From contig JAAFJY010000049.1 in the NCBI GenBank assembly GCA_013299105.1, forward strand, positions 1 through 33,747: 33,747 bases of DNA, written 5' to 3'. The notes beneath the pieces are model-generated. The model was not told the origin of the DNA. It ran no database searches and saw nothing but the letters and a program-made list of their open reading frames with translations. A program made the translations under genes and the position numbers. How positions within the stretch are numbered: the stretch's first letter is position 1; every line of letters starts with the position of its first letter. The stretch comes from Chitinophagales bacterium (GTDB lineage: Bacteria > Bacteroidota > Bacteroidia > Chitinophagales > Saprospiraceae). This document shows, one piece after another, positions 22,731 through 32,227 of this stretch.

Positions 22731-25700
22731 TCACAGCCCATAAAACAGTACTCCCCCTGCATTCCGCACCACTAGTACCCGCAAGGGCTCATGTTGCACG
22801 CTTACCAAAGCCCTTCCTTCCCCAGGAATCCTAAACCCAGTTTGGGTACTAGGCATCGACTTGAATTTTCCCTGCCCTTTGTTGATCAACACCCAGCCTA
22901 TACTTGCGTCCATGTGCCCGCTGCTGATCTCCCAGTCGTATTGGTTGCCCACCGCAAGGATGTCGAGGCGTTGATCGCCATTTAAATCTTCGAGCAAAAA
23001 GGCGTTGATCGGCGCGGTTTGGGCAGCTCGAGGCAGGGGATGCAGTGCAAAACCGCCTTTACCCCGGTTTTCAAACCAAGCAGAAGTGCTGCATACAATT
23101 TGCTTTTGATCCGCTTTTTTGAGCAAAGGTGGAGGTAAAATGTCCTGCCATTTTGCTGAAGCGTAAGAGGTATAATCGGTGAAAGTTTTCCGCAAAGCTG
23201 GAATCTGTCTCAATAAGTCTTCGCGCCCGTGCAGGGGTGTTTGCTGGCCTTCAAGGTGGTAAGTGAGGATGGCCTCGTAATTGCCGTTTTGGTCGTAATC
23301 GGCCCCAAATAATTGCAAGGGTGTGGTCGGGCTGATGTTGTACTTGTGGTTGAGGCCCAAGTTGCCAGCGATTAAATCCAGATCCCCGTCTCCGTCCAAG
23401 TCGCCTGTGGTTAGCGTATTCCAAAACCCCTCGGTTCCAGGAATGTTTTCGCCCACCAAACGGTCCTTTTTTTGCTTCCAGATGCCGATGGGCATGAATT
23501 CGCCAGCTACGATCAGCTCTTGTTTCTGATCGCCGTCCAGGTCGGCCCATTGTGCGCTGCGCACCATACCGCAGTTTTTGAGGCCGGGGGCCTGCTGTTC
23601 GCTTTCGTCGCGAAAATAACCCCGGCCATCATTGACCAAAAGCTGGCTGTTTCCCGCTTGGCCGTAATGTAAAATTTTGCGCCTGCCGCCCACAAACAAA
23701 TCTTGGTCGCCATCGCCGTCAAAATCAGCGGCACAAACCGCCGAACTCGGTGTAGAGGACTGCGGAATTCGCCCTTGGGCCCGCATCCATCCTTTGGGGC
23801 CTTGATTGAGGTAGAGCCGATTCTGATAAGCGCTGTCACCAGGTGCATATTCATTGCTGCCGCTGCACACGAACAAGTCAAGGTCCTGGTCCCCATCTGC
23901 GTCAAAAAAAGTGGCGGCATTGTCTTCAAATTTTTTCTCGTCCGATTCCAGTCTTTGAAGGTTAAAAGCACCATTTTTTTGCTGGATCAACAAAACGCCA
24001 CTCTGCTCGGCTGCACCGCCTACAAAAACATCTACCAAGCCATCGCCATTCAAGTCGCCACTGCACAAGGCGGGGCCTTCGCTAGAAAAACCATGTGGTA
24101 AAAGCGGTTCATAGTGGTAGTCGATGAAAGTGCGCTCACGGTGAACCCAGGGAATTGAGCGATTTTGCGCCTGAAACCAGGGCCTTGTCAGCGGCGAAAA
24201 ACCATTGATTTGCTTTGGTTGATAGCCGATGTTCAGTTTATTTTCTTGGGTTTTGGGAACAACCGTTTGCGTTTTGCCGCCGGGCCAAATGACCTGGACC
24301 GAATCGGGTTGGACGGCTTTTCCCAGGCCAAAAACAAGTTCGGTGCTGCTGGCGCTTTGGTAGCCACGGGTGCTAAAAAGCGCTTGTTGTTGCACCATTT
24401 TATTAGGGCCAAACACTTTTACAGTCGCACCAAAAGCAAAAGGGTTATTGGCAGGACCTTCGAGTTTTATTTTTAGCCAGTTCGCGTTTTGTGACTGATT
24501 TTCATACAAGCCTGGGGCAGCGTCCAGTTTATTGACAAGCAAGTCCAAGTCGCCGTCGCCGTCCAAATCACCATAGGCTGCGCCATTGGAGTAATCGGGT
24601 TTTTCTGCAATCCAGTTTTGGGTTTCATTGGAAAAAACAAAATCGCCCTGGTTTTTGAAAAACTGATTGACCGCCGCATAGCCGGGTTGCAAGCGCGCTT
24701 TTTCTTTGATTTGCTGGTCGGCAGTTTTGAGTGGCATGCGCTTGCCGAGCTCATTGTTTTGCAGGATAAAATCCATGTCGATGATGTCGTGCCGATAACC
24801 ATTGCTGATGAAGAGGTCTTTCCAGCCATCGCCATCCAGGTCCAGGAAAAGTGGGCTCCAGCTCCAATCCGTGGCGTTTACCCCCGCCAATTGGCCAATT
24901 TCGTTAAATTTTGGTATGCCTTGGGCGCTGGAATCGGGGTGTGTTCCCTCGTTTTTTTGCAAAGTATTGCGCATGTATTGTGGTGCATAACCGTTGGCCA
25001 GGGTCATCGAAAAAGCCTGGGGAGAAAGCACCCCCGCCATTTTTTTGCGTTGCAGGTTGCTGGAAGGCATCATGTCGGCCACAAAAATGTCGCTCAGGCC
25101 ATCGTTGTCAAAATCGGCTACATCGGTGCCCATCGAAAAATGACTGGTATGGCCTAGACCAGTATTGATCGCATTTAAAAAATTGCCATTGCGCTGGTTG
25201 AGGTACAAGATGTCATTGGCCAAAAAATCATTGCCGATGTACAGGTCGGTCCAGCCGTCCTGGTTAAAATCACCCAGGCCCAGGCCTAGGCCCCAGCCGT
25301 CGTCGGCGATGCCACTTTCTTGGCTTGCATCTTTAAAAATCCCGCCATCGTTGCGGTACAAATGATCGGTGGCCGAGGATTCGGCGCTGCGCTCGGTTTT
25401 GATGCGGTTGGGGTAGCGGTCTTCGTTGGTGTGGTTGAGTACGTAGAGGTCGAGATCGCCATCGTGGTCGTAGTCAAAGAAAGCGGCTTGGGTGCTCCAG
25501 CCAGTGTCGGCGATGCCCAGTTCAGTCGCTGCTTCGCGAAAGCGCAGACCACCAAGGTTAAGAAAACAAAGGTTGCTGCGTTGTTCTGGGGGTACATTTC
25601 CAGAGCGGCAAATGTAAATGTCTAGTAACCCATCGGCATTGATGTCGGCAAAAGTGACGCCCGTGCACCAGCCCTGCATCTGTACGCCAGCGGCTTGGGT

Positions 25701-26000
25701 GATGTCTTTGAATTGCCAGGCTCCCTGGTTTTGGTAAAGTTTGCTTGCTTGCTGGTTGCCTGTAAAAAGTACTTCTGGCAGGCCATCGTTGTCTAGGTCT
25801 GCGATACCTACTCCACCGCCGTTGTACACGTAAGAGTAGTCGATCATGTTGTATTTTTCGTTTTCCTGGATGGAATTTTGAAAGCCAATGCCGCAATCAG
25901 ACGCATTGCGGATCACAAACAGGGTGGGCTCTTGTTTGCAGCCGCTAAACAAGAAAAGCAAGAGCGAAAAGCAAGTCGAAACGAGTAAATAAGGTCTCAA
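22731..26000 (-). CDS. FG-GAP/VCBS-repeat lipoprotein with ASPIC/UnbV domain
   Basis: 1089 aa. A lipobox LFSGC (Cys21) marks it as a lipoprotein. Many FG-GAP beta-propeller blades carry calcium-loop motifs, for example DLDNDGLPEV, DYDHDGDLDL, DFNQDGWTDL, DLDGDGDLDL and DLNGDQRLDI. Between residues about 506 and 590 lies the UnbV/ASPIC domain (NWLKIKLEGP, FGATVKVFG, GYQSASSTELVFGLGKA, VQVIWPGGKTQ). It is expected at the cell surface or outer membrane, binding a polymer or protein. It follows susD by 76 bases on the same strand, and this SusC-SusD-ASPIC order is a recurring Bacteroidota layout; it is probably part of the uptake complex. A possible C-terminal sorting domain is not visible. Confidence 0.92.
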   Translation of the reverse strand: MRPYLLVSTCFSLLLFLFSGCKQEPTLFVIRNASDCGIGFQNSIQENEKYNMIDYSYVYNGGGVGIADLDNDGLPEVLFTGNQQASKLYQNQGAWQFKDITQAAGVQMQGWCTGVTFADINADGLLDIYICRSGNVPPEQRSNLCFLNLGGLRFREAATELGIADTGWSTQAAFFDYDHDGDLDLYVLNHTNEDRYPNRIKTERSAESSATDHLYRNDGGIFKDASQESGIADDGWGLGLGLGDFNQDGWTDLYIGNDFLANDILYLNQRNGNFLNAINTGLGHTSHFSMGTDVADFDNDGLSDIFVADMMPSSNLQRKKMAGVLSPQAFSMTLANGYAPQYMRNTLQKNEGTHPDSSAQGIPKFNEIGQLAGVNATDWSWSPLFLDLDGDGWKDLFISNGYRHDIIDMDFILQNNELGKRMPLKTADQQIKEKARLQPGYAAVNQFFKNQGDFVFSNETQNWIAEKPDYSNGAAYGDLDGDGDLDLLVNKLDAAPGLYENQSQNANWLKIKLEGPANNPFAFGATVKVFGPNKMVQQQALFSTRGYQSASSTELVFGLGKAVQPDSVQVIWPGGKTQTVVPKTQENKLNIGYQPKQINGFSPLTRPWFQAQNRSIPWVHRERTFIDYHYEPLLPHGFSSEGPALCSGDLNGDGLVDVFVGGAAEQSGVLLIQQKNGAFNLQRLESDEKKFEDNAATFFDADGDQDLDLFVCSGSNEYAPGDSAYQNRLYLNQGPKGWMRAQGRIPQSSTPSSAVCAADFDGDGDQDLFVGGRRKILHYGQAGNSQLLVNDGRGYFRDESEQQAPGLKNCGMVRSAQWADLDGDQKQELIVAGEFMPIGIWKQKKDRLVGENIPGTEGFWNTLTTGDLDGDGDLDLIAGNLGLNHKYNISPTTPLQLFGADYDQNGNYEAILTYHLEGQQTPLHGREDLLRQIPALRKTFTDYTSYASAKWQDILPPPLLKKADQKQIVCSTSAWFENRGKGGFALHPLPRAAQTAPINAFLLEDLNGDQRLDILAVGNQYDWEISSGHMDASIGWVLINKGQGKFKSMPSTQTGFRIPGEGRALVSVQHEPLRVLVVRNAGGVLFYGL

Positions 26001-26076
26001 ATACCTAAGCTAAAAAGAGCTTGAGGCTTTTGGCCCCAAGCTCTCTGCGTTCAAAATTATTTTACCAAAGGATGGA

Positions 26077-27600
26077 TTACCAGCCAGCATTCTGCTTCAC
26101 CCCTGGATTGGCCTGGATTTCGACCAGCGGAATGGGCAGTACCCGGAACTTGTTGTTGTCCACCTGGCGGCCAGCGTACTTGGCGATGAATTCCGCTGTT
26201 TTGCCATAGCGACGCACGGTTGGGAAAGCCCAGCCCTCGCCAGCAAATTCGCGCAGCCACTCGTTCAAGGTCGCATCTACGGTGAGTGCTCCCAAGGCAG
26301 GCAAGCCACCGTGCTTGATGCGTACTTCGTTGAGGCTAGCCAAACCATTGCCAGTAGCTCCACGAGCTACCGCTTCGGCGTGGGCCAGGTAAGCGTCAGA
26401 CAAACGGATCAGGCCATAGTTTTTCTGAGTATTCTGCCAACCACCAATTTTGTACTCAATCCATTTTTGGATGATAACATTTTTGTACTGGCGCGCAGAG
26501 CTGTTGGGTGCCACAAATGGAGAAGTTGCGTTAGGGCTGTACTTTACCACATCGCCACCTACGTTTTTGGAGCGATATTGGTCCATGAAAGTTACCTTGA
26601 TGCGCTTGTCGTTGCTGCTGGCAGGGAAAATGTCTTCCCGGAATTTGTTGTCCCCTACGATCCAGGCATCACCCCAGCCTGCGGCAGTTACTCCATCGCC
26701 AGCTTCCAGGGTGTTGGGATTGCCACCATCCCAATCGGTGGGGGTGAAGTGAGCATGCATGTTGTTGTAGTTGACCCAAGGCGATACGAATTGGTTGCAC
26801 TGCGTTTCAAACAGGCGTTCACCCTGGTTTTTGGTCGTTACATCAAACACCAAGTTGAAATCATCATACAACTTAATACCACTTTGGGTGATGACTTCGT
26901 TGGCCTTGTCGGCGGCTTTTTGCCATTCGGCCCTTTCCAAATAGACTTTTGCCAGCAAGGTTTTAGCGGCCCATTTGCCCGGACGGCCAGTGTCAGCACC
27001 CGACCAAGATGCAGGTAGTTCGTTTTCAGCGGCGATCAGGTCGGCTACCATCAGGTCCAATACCTTTTGTTTGCCACCTTCATTGCTGCTAAAATTGCCC
27101 AGTTCGCGAGTAGGGGTAGTAGGTACCGGAATGTTTTCAAAATAAGAAAACAAGTGGTAGTAGTACATCGCCCGCAGGATGTGGGCCTCACCACTGATGG
27201 TTTTTTTGCGCTCGGCACTGATTGCTTTGGCGTCGATTTTGCCAATGGCATCCAACACCACGTTGGCACGGTTTACGCCATCGTACAATTGCGCCCAAAA
27301 AGTAGTGATGTACTCGTCGCTGGCCACATAGCCGCCCGTGCGGTAGTACTGCGGGCCTTTTTCATAACCCGTTTGTACGCCCAAGGCGCAGTCGATCACG
27401 CAACGATTGTAAGCCACGTTGAACCACTCCTTGTTGAAAGGCGTGTAAGCACCGTTGATCGCGGCGTTCATGTCCGCTTCGGTTTTATAAAATGTATCAG
27501 GGCTGGCGAAGTCAGTTTTTTCCTCCAGCGAATTGCAACTCCACAGAATGGCACAGATAGTGGCCAAGGGAAGCAGCGCTTTTTTAAACAAATTTTTCAT
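26077..27600 (-). CDS. SusD/RagB-family nutrient-binding outer-membrane lipoprotein
   Basis: 507 aa. Signal peptide with Cys22 in the lipobox ILWSC. The N-terminal SusD-like part includes DFASPDTFYKTEADMNAAIN; the TPR-like helical core includes AHILRAMYYYHLFSYFENIP (RAxYYxxLxxxFGxxP type), and the C-terminal RagB part has RLSDAYLAHAEAVARG and LNEVRIKHGGLPAL, with the final LPIPLVEIQANPGVKQN. It caps the partner SusC channel and binds the substrate outside the cell. It lies 79 bases after susC and precedes the ASPIC lipoprotein gene, all on one strand. Substrate is unknown. Confidence 0.95.
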   Translation of the reverse strand: MKNLFKKALLPLATICAILWSCNSLEEKTDFASPDTFYKTEADMNAAINGAYTPFNKEWFNVAYNRCVIDCALGVQTGYEKGPQYYRTGGYVASDEYITTFWAQLYDGVNRANVVLDAIGKIDAKAISAERKKTISGEAHILRAMYYYHLFSYFENIPVPTTPTRELGNFSSNEGGKQKVLDLMVADLIAAENELPASWSGADTGRPGKWAAKTLLAKVYLERAEWQKAADKANEVITQSGIKLYDDFNLVFDVTTKNQGERLFETQCNQFVSPWVNYNNMHAHFTPTDWDGGNPNTLEAGDGVTAAGWGDAWIVGDNKFREDIFPASSNDKRIKVTFMDQYRSKNVGGDVVKYSPNATSPFVAPNSSARQYKNVIIQKWIEYKIGGWQNTQKNYGLIRLSDAYLAHAEAVARGATGNGLASLNEVRIKHGGLPALGALTVDATLNEWLREFAGEGWAFPTVRRYGKTAEFIAKYAGRQVDNNKFRVLPIPLVEIQANPGVKQNAGW

Positions 27601-27651
27601 GACATAAAGGGTTTGAAAAATTTAAAGAGTTACTAATGCCTCAATCAAGAG

Positions 27652-27677
27652 GATGTTTAAATTAAGGATTAAACATC
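27652..27677 (-). promoter_or_regulatory. Intercistronic hairpin between susC and susD
   Basis: GATGTTTAA (27652-27660) pairs perfectly with TTAAACATC (27669-27677); the loop is 8 bases and no T tract follows on the minus strand. It starts a few bases after the susC stop. It may stabilise the susC message or set the SusC:SusD ratio; this is inference. Confidence 0.6.
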
Positions 27678-27679
27678 TT

Positions 27680-30600
27680 CTACAGTCCCAACTGCACACC
27701 AAAAGTAATGGTGCGGGCACGAGGGTATGCGTCGTAATCGTCGCCACGGTTCAATGGGCTTTGGCCGCCATTGCTCACCTCTGGATCCCAGCCGGAATAG
27801 TTGGTGAACAAGGCCAGGTTTTGGCCACTGGCATACACGCGCAAGCTGCTGATGCCTTTTAGGTTTTTGACGCTGTAACCAACTGCCAGGTTCTGCAAAC
27901 GCACAAATGATCCATCCTCAATGAAGAAAGATGAGCGGCGGAAGAACGATGGGAATTCACGGGTAGCGTCCACGATTGGGCGAGAAGCACCACGGTTGTT
28001 GGGCGACCAAGAATCGGTTGCTACAGATTTGTACTGGTTGTAGTTACCTACCCCATCAGCATGCTCAGAAGCCTGCTGGTTGCGGATTTTCTGGCCGTGT
28101 GAACCCCGGAAGAACACCGAAATGTCGAGGTTTTTCCAGCGGAAATCGGTCGAAGCACCCCAGATGAATTTGGGATTGGGATGGCCCAAGTAGGTGCGGT
28201 CGCCCAAGTCAATTTTTCCATCACCATTCACATCCTGGTAGCGTACATAGCCAGGCTTATCGATGCCAGCCAGGCTTGGGTTAGTGCGAATTTCTTCTTC
28301 CGATTGCCAGATGCCAATGGCTTGGTAGCCAAACCAGCCGCCGAGTGGCAAACCTTCAGCCACATAAGAGCCCTCTGGCCCCAGGTGAGAGCCCGTGTAA
28401 GAGTAAAATGGTGGCGTACCTGCCAAGGAAACGACTTCGTTTTTGAGAAAAGAAGCGTTCAGGTTGAAACTCAATGAAGTATTGGTCTTGCGGATGGCGG
28501 CAATGTTCGATGACAATTCAAAACCCGTGTTGACCAGTTCTCCAGAGTTTTTCAAGGCACTGGTAAAGCCCGAAGAAGTGGGTAGTGCCACAAACAAAAG
28601 CAGGTCACTAGTCTGGTTGCGGAACCAGTCGGCAGTAAGCGTAATGCGGTTGTCCATGAAACCCATGTCAACACCAAAGTTCAACATTTGAGTGGTTTCC
28701 CACTTCAGGTTGGGGTTAGACACGCGGCCTTCAGCTACACCTGCTACTACTTGGTCGTTTAGCAGGTAATTGCGATTGCCCGACAATTCAGCCAAAGAGT
28801 TGCCAATCGGAATTTCGGAGTTACCCGTAATCCCCCAAGAAGCACGGAACTTTAGGTCAGAGAAGAGGTTGTTGTCCTGCATGAACGACTCGTTGATAGC
28901 TCTCCAGGCTACGGCTACCGATGGGAAGTTGGCCCACTTGTTTTGCTCACCAAAACGGCTGGAGCCGTCGCGGCGGAAGTTCATGGTTACCAAATACTTA
29001 TCCAGGTAGCTATAATTCAATCTACCAATGAACGATTTGAGCGTCCAGAAAGTTCGAGAAGAGAATGGCTGCAAGAGCGTCACCCCGTTCTGGATGCGGT
29101 TGATGTTGAAATCGTCGAAGGTGAAATTGTTAGTCGAAGTACCGAAGAAGCGGTTGACATCGGTTTGGTAAGTATAGCCAGCCAAAGCGCTCAAATTGCC
29201 CTTGCCAATAGTCTTGACGTAGTTCAAAGTGTTTTCGTTCAAGAAATTGTCAACTGAGCGGTTGCCCAACTCGTAGGAGCGGTTCCGTTCACGGCCCAAG
29301 CGGGTTTCGCGGCTGTAATAAGTTTCCCGGTTGTTGGAAAAGATGTCAAAACCAGCCGAAGTACGGAAAGTCAAGCCCTTGACGATTTCATACGACAAGT
29401 AGTTGTTGGTCAGCATCCTCATCCCCCGGTCGGTATCGAGCACTTCGAGCACTTCAGCCAGTGGGCTGGTCAGGAAACGGCCATCATAAGAATCCAGGAA
29501 GTATGAACCATCTGCATTGAAGGGGCCATTGAATCCAGAGCCGGTACCAATCGGATTTTGTCCCAAAATGGTGATGATGGCTCCGCCGGGGCCGCCCCGG
29601 TCAGTAGGGATGGCATCGGTGGTGGTTCGAGACAACAAAGTGCTGGTGCCCAAGCGCAAACGGTCGTTTAGGAACTTGGCGTCTAGGTTCAAGCGCAAAC
29701 TTCCACGCTCAAAGCCCGTGTTTTTGATGATCCCTTCGTTGTTGAAATAGTTGCCGCTCACATTGAAAGTCATGCGCTCGGAACCACCTGAAAAAGACAG
29801 TTGGTGATTGATGATAGAGCCCGTTTGGGTAGTTTGATCCAACCAATTGATGCCTTCGCCAAATTGCGATGGATTGGCATAAGGGGCTGATTGGCCGCGT
29901 GAGATGGCGCGAGCATTTTGGTACTGGGCATACTCAGTGGCATTCATCAATTCGATGGTTTTGGCCACGGTCTGGAAACTATGCCCACCTTCGTAGTTGA
30001 TCTTGGTCGAACCTGCTTTGCCTCGTTTGGTAGTGATCAAAACTACACCATTGGCCCCACGTGATCCATAAATGGCCGTACCTGATGCGTCTTTGAGGAT
30101 TTCCACCGACTCAATATCGTTGGGGTTGATCGAAGCCAGTGCATTAGAAGCCTGGCGGTTACCTCCTGCCGAAAAAGCATCATTGTTGGAGTAAATCGGA
30201 ATACCATCCACTACATACAATGGTTCTGAGCCTGCCTGGATGGAGTTAGAGCCCCTGATGCGCACCGTCACCCCGCCACCAGGAGCGCCCGAAGCTTGGG
30301 TTACGTTGATCCCCGAAGCACGGGCCGTAAGGGCTTGGTCAACACCCGCAGTGGGGAAGGCACGAATGTCCTCGCCTTTTACGGAAGACACTGAAGCAGT
30401 CAGGTCGGATTTGCGAACTGAGCCGTAGCCGATCACGATGACTTCGTTCAAGCTTTCGCCAGATACCTCCATTTCAACATTCATCACAGTGGCATTCCCC
30501 ACAGCGATGGTCTGTTTTTGATAACCTACATAACTGAACTGGAGCGAATCGCCCCGAGAGGCTTGGATGGAATAGGACCCATCAATTTCGGTAGTGGTAC

Positions 30601-30745
30601 CAGTGCTTGTACCCACTACCAGTACGGTAACCCCAATCAAGGGCTGGCCGCTTTCAGTGACGCGCCCAGTAATTTTTTGGGCTACTAAGGTGACACTGAT
30701 ACAGCACAATACCGCGCAGAGTAATGAATGGACGATTTGTTTCAT
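27680..30745 (-). CDS. SusC/RagA-family TonB-dependent outer-membrane receptor
   Basis: 1021 aa. Signal peptide (about 1-22, ending LVAQ) then a carboxypeptidase-regulatory-like domain (about 24-100), a TonB-box-like EVIVIGYG near 100-107, and the plug (about 115-230) with the SusC signature IESVEILKDASGTAIYGSRG followed by ANGVVLITTKRG. The rest is the beta barrel, ending TITFGVQLGL. It forms the import channel with the downstream SusD. No sigma/anti-sigma pair, HTCS or glycoside hydrolase is in the window, so the substrate cannot be named. The 350 bases upstream hold no gene, and no exact TANNTTTG box was found there. Confidence 0.96.
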   Translation of the reverse strand: MKQIVHSLLCAVLCCISVTLVAQKITGRVTESGQPLIGVTVLVVGTSTGTTTEIDGSYSIQASRGDSLQFSYVGYQKQTIAVGNATVMNVEMEVSGESLNEVIVIGYGSVRKSDLTASVSSVKGEDIRAFPTAGVDQALTARASGINVTQASGAPGGGVTVRIRGSNSIQAGSEPLYVVDGIPIYSNNDAFSAGGNRQASNALASINPNDIESVEILKDASGTAIYGSRGANGVVLITTKRGKAGSTKINYEGGHSFQTVAKTIELMNATEYAQYQNARAISRGQSAPYANPSQFGEGINWLDQTTQTGSIINHQLSFSGGSERMTFNVSGNYFNNEGIIKNTGFERGSLRLNLDAKFLNDRLRLGTSTLLSRTTTDAIPTDRGGPGGAIITILGQNPIGTGSGFNGPFNADGSYFLDSYDGRFLTSPLAEVLEVLDTDRGMRMLTNNYLSYEIVKGLTFRTSAGFDIFSNNRETYYSRETRLGRERNRSYELGNRSVDNFLNENTLNYVKTIGKGNLSALAGYTYQTDVNRFFGTSTNNFTFDDFNINRIQNGVTLLQPFSSRTFWTLKSFIGRLNYSYLDKYLVTMNFRRDGSSRFGEQNKWANFPSVAVAWRAINESFMQDNNLFSDLKFRASWGITGNSEIPIGNSLAELSGNRNYLLNDQVVAGVAEGRVSNPNLKWETTQMLNFGVDMGFMDNRITLTADWFRNQTSDLLLFVALPTSSGFTSALKNSGELVNTGFELSSNIAAIRKTNTSLSFNLNASFLKNEVVSLAGTPPFYSYTGSHLGPEGSYVAEGLPLGGWFGYQAIGIWQSEEEIRTNPSLAGIDKPGYVRYQDVNGDGKIDLGDRTYLGHPNPKFIWGASTDFRWKNLDISVFFRGSHGQKIRNQQASEHADGVGNYNQYKSVATDSWSPNNRGASRPIVDATREFPSFFRRSSFFIEDGSFVRLQNLAVGYSVKNLKGISSLRVYASGQNLALFTNYSGWDPEVSNGGQSPLNRGDDYDAYPRARTITFGVQLGL

Positions 30746-31097
30746 ATACTAGTTTGGTTGATAAATAAAATCGGCTCAGATGCAAAGCATTTAGACCCCA
30801 TTCAGCCACGCTTAACCAAGCTATGGATTCGAATGGAAGGGAATATGCTTATCTTTTTTAGCTAAAAACGTTGGGCTGAGTTTTAATTGAAAAGTTGTTT
30901 CAGGAATAGGCAGACTTTTGCCGGGCATCTAAAATGAAATTAAATCATCTGTTGTGATCTTGATTTGACAAATTAGCAGGTAATTTTGAGAAAAACCTAA
31001 TTTTTTACTAAACATTCTGCCATTTTTATCTTTTTCTTACAAAAAGACAGCAAAAAAGCTTGACAATAAGGTTGCATTTTTTTCGCCAGTCTTAAAA
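30746..31097. other. Leader region upstream of susC, no gene
   Basis: AT-rich, with runs of A and T. No open frame of note and no convincing -7 box on the minus strand. It presumably contains the susC promoter. Confidence 0.5.
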
Positions 31098-31128
31098 AAA
31101 GGCCATATGGACTCTTCCATACAGCCTT
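31091..31128 (-). terminator. Intrinsic terminator of the TIM-barrel lipoprotein gene
   Basis: On the minus strand AAGGCTGTATGGA (31116-31128), loop AGAG, TCCATATGGCC, then a run of seven T (31094-31100). It lies 24 bases after the stop, so this gene is transcriptionally separated from susC. Confidence 0.87.
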
Positions 31129-31151
31129 AATTTTTGTCCAGTGAGAGACCA

Positions 31152-32042
31152 TTAAGCCGTCACATCACAAATCTCCACCGCTTTTCTCAAGGTATCCAAT
31201 TGGTTTTGCACTACTGGAATAAACTCCTGTGCCACAAAGCCCGTATAGCCAGTAGCGGCAATGGCCTTCATGATGCCGTGGTAGTTCAGTTCCTGGTTTT
31301 CATCGATCTCGTGGCGGCCTGGTACCCCGGCGGTGTGGTAGTGGGCAATGTACTGCTGGTACTTGCGGATGGTGGCAATCACGTCACCTTCCATGATTTG
31401 CATGTGGTAGATGTCGTAGAGCAATTTAAAGCGGGGTGAGGCGATTTTTTCTGCCAGTTTTACGCCCCATTCGGTGTGGTCGCATTGGTAATCTTTGTGA
31501 TCGACCTTGCTGTTGAGCAGTTCCATGACCAGGTTTACGCCCGCTTTTTCGGCTTCCTTGGCAAGTTTTTCCAGGCCTCGGGCACAGTTGTCCAAGCCTT
31601 CCTGCTCGCCTTTGCCATTGCGATTGCCCGAAAAACAGATCACGTTGGGAATCCCCGCATCCGCTGCTTTTTTCAAGAGTTCGGGGTACATGCTTTGCAG
31701 TTTGGCGTGGTTGTTGGGATCGTTGAAGCCACTGGTGAGGCTGATCCAAGAGGCGGTGCCCATTGCGCAGGTGAGGCCATATTTTTTCAGGATCGGCCAT
31801 TCATCTACCCCCAACAGCTCGATGGAAGTGATGCCTATACCTTTGACCTGTTCGGCCATGCCTTCTAGGGGCATTTTGCCATAGCACCACTTGCAGACGG
31901 AGTGGCGAAAAGGAGCTTTGGTACTCATATTTTTGGCGGAATTGGTTTTGTCTTCGCAAGCGGCCAAAGCTCCGCTCATGGTGGTGGTTTGTACGGCAGC
32001 CAAGCCCAGCAAGCCGTTTTGGATCGCTTCTCTGCGGTTCAT
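31152..32042 (-). CDS. Exported TIM-barrel sugar isomerase/epimerase (hydroxypyruvate isomerase-like) lipoprotein
   Basis: 296 aa. The N-terminus has a twin-arginine-like NRREAIQNGLLGLAA and a lipobox ALAAC (Cys29), suggesting Tat export and lipid anchoring. The mature part is an AP-endonuclease-2/xylose-isomerase-like TIM barrel. Likely metal ligands are Glu174 (VMELLN), Asp210 with His213 (LLYDIYHMQ), His236 (AHYHTAG) and Glu273 (AQEFIP). The PGRHEIDENQELNY block matches hydroxypyruvate isomerases. Sugar isomerase or epimerase activity in the periplasm is inferred. It neighbours the Sus-like locus but has its own terminator, so a functional link is plausible, not shown. Confidence 0.88.
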   Translation of the reverse strand: MNRREAIQNGLLGLAAVQTTTMSGALAACEDKTNSAKNMSTKAPFRHSVCKWCYGKMPLEGMAEQVKGIGITSIELLGVDEWPILKKYGLTCAMGTASWISLTSGFNDPNNHAKLQSMYPELLKKAADAGIPNVICFSGNRNGKGEQEGLDNCARGLEKLAKEAEKAGVNLVMELLNSKVDHKDYQCDHTEWGVKLAEKIASPRFKLLYDIYHMQIMEGDVIATIRKYQQYIAHYHTAGVPGRHEIDENQELNYHGIMKAIAATGYTGFVAQEFIPVVQNQLDTLRKAVEICDVTA

Positions 32043-32227
32043 GATAAGTGTTTGTGATCTGGATGAAGGTGACGAGCTACCCGCTCATCGTTTCAAGAGC
32101 AATGTAGCAAATTTTGTATAGGTAAGCATAGATTTTTTGAGCTGCATCTAATTTTATTGTTTTATTTAGACTAAAATAAAAATTTTTGCTTTACTTGCAA
32201 TGATTTTTTCTCCTAAAAAATTGACCG

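Noticed and set aside
26311-27018. 235-codon plus-strand open frame
   Set aside because: Shadow of susD on the opposite strand.
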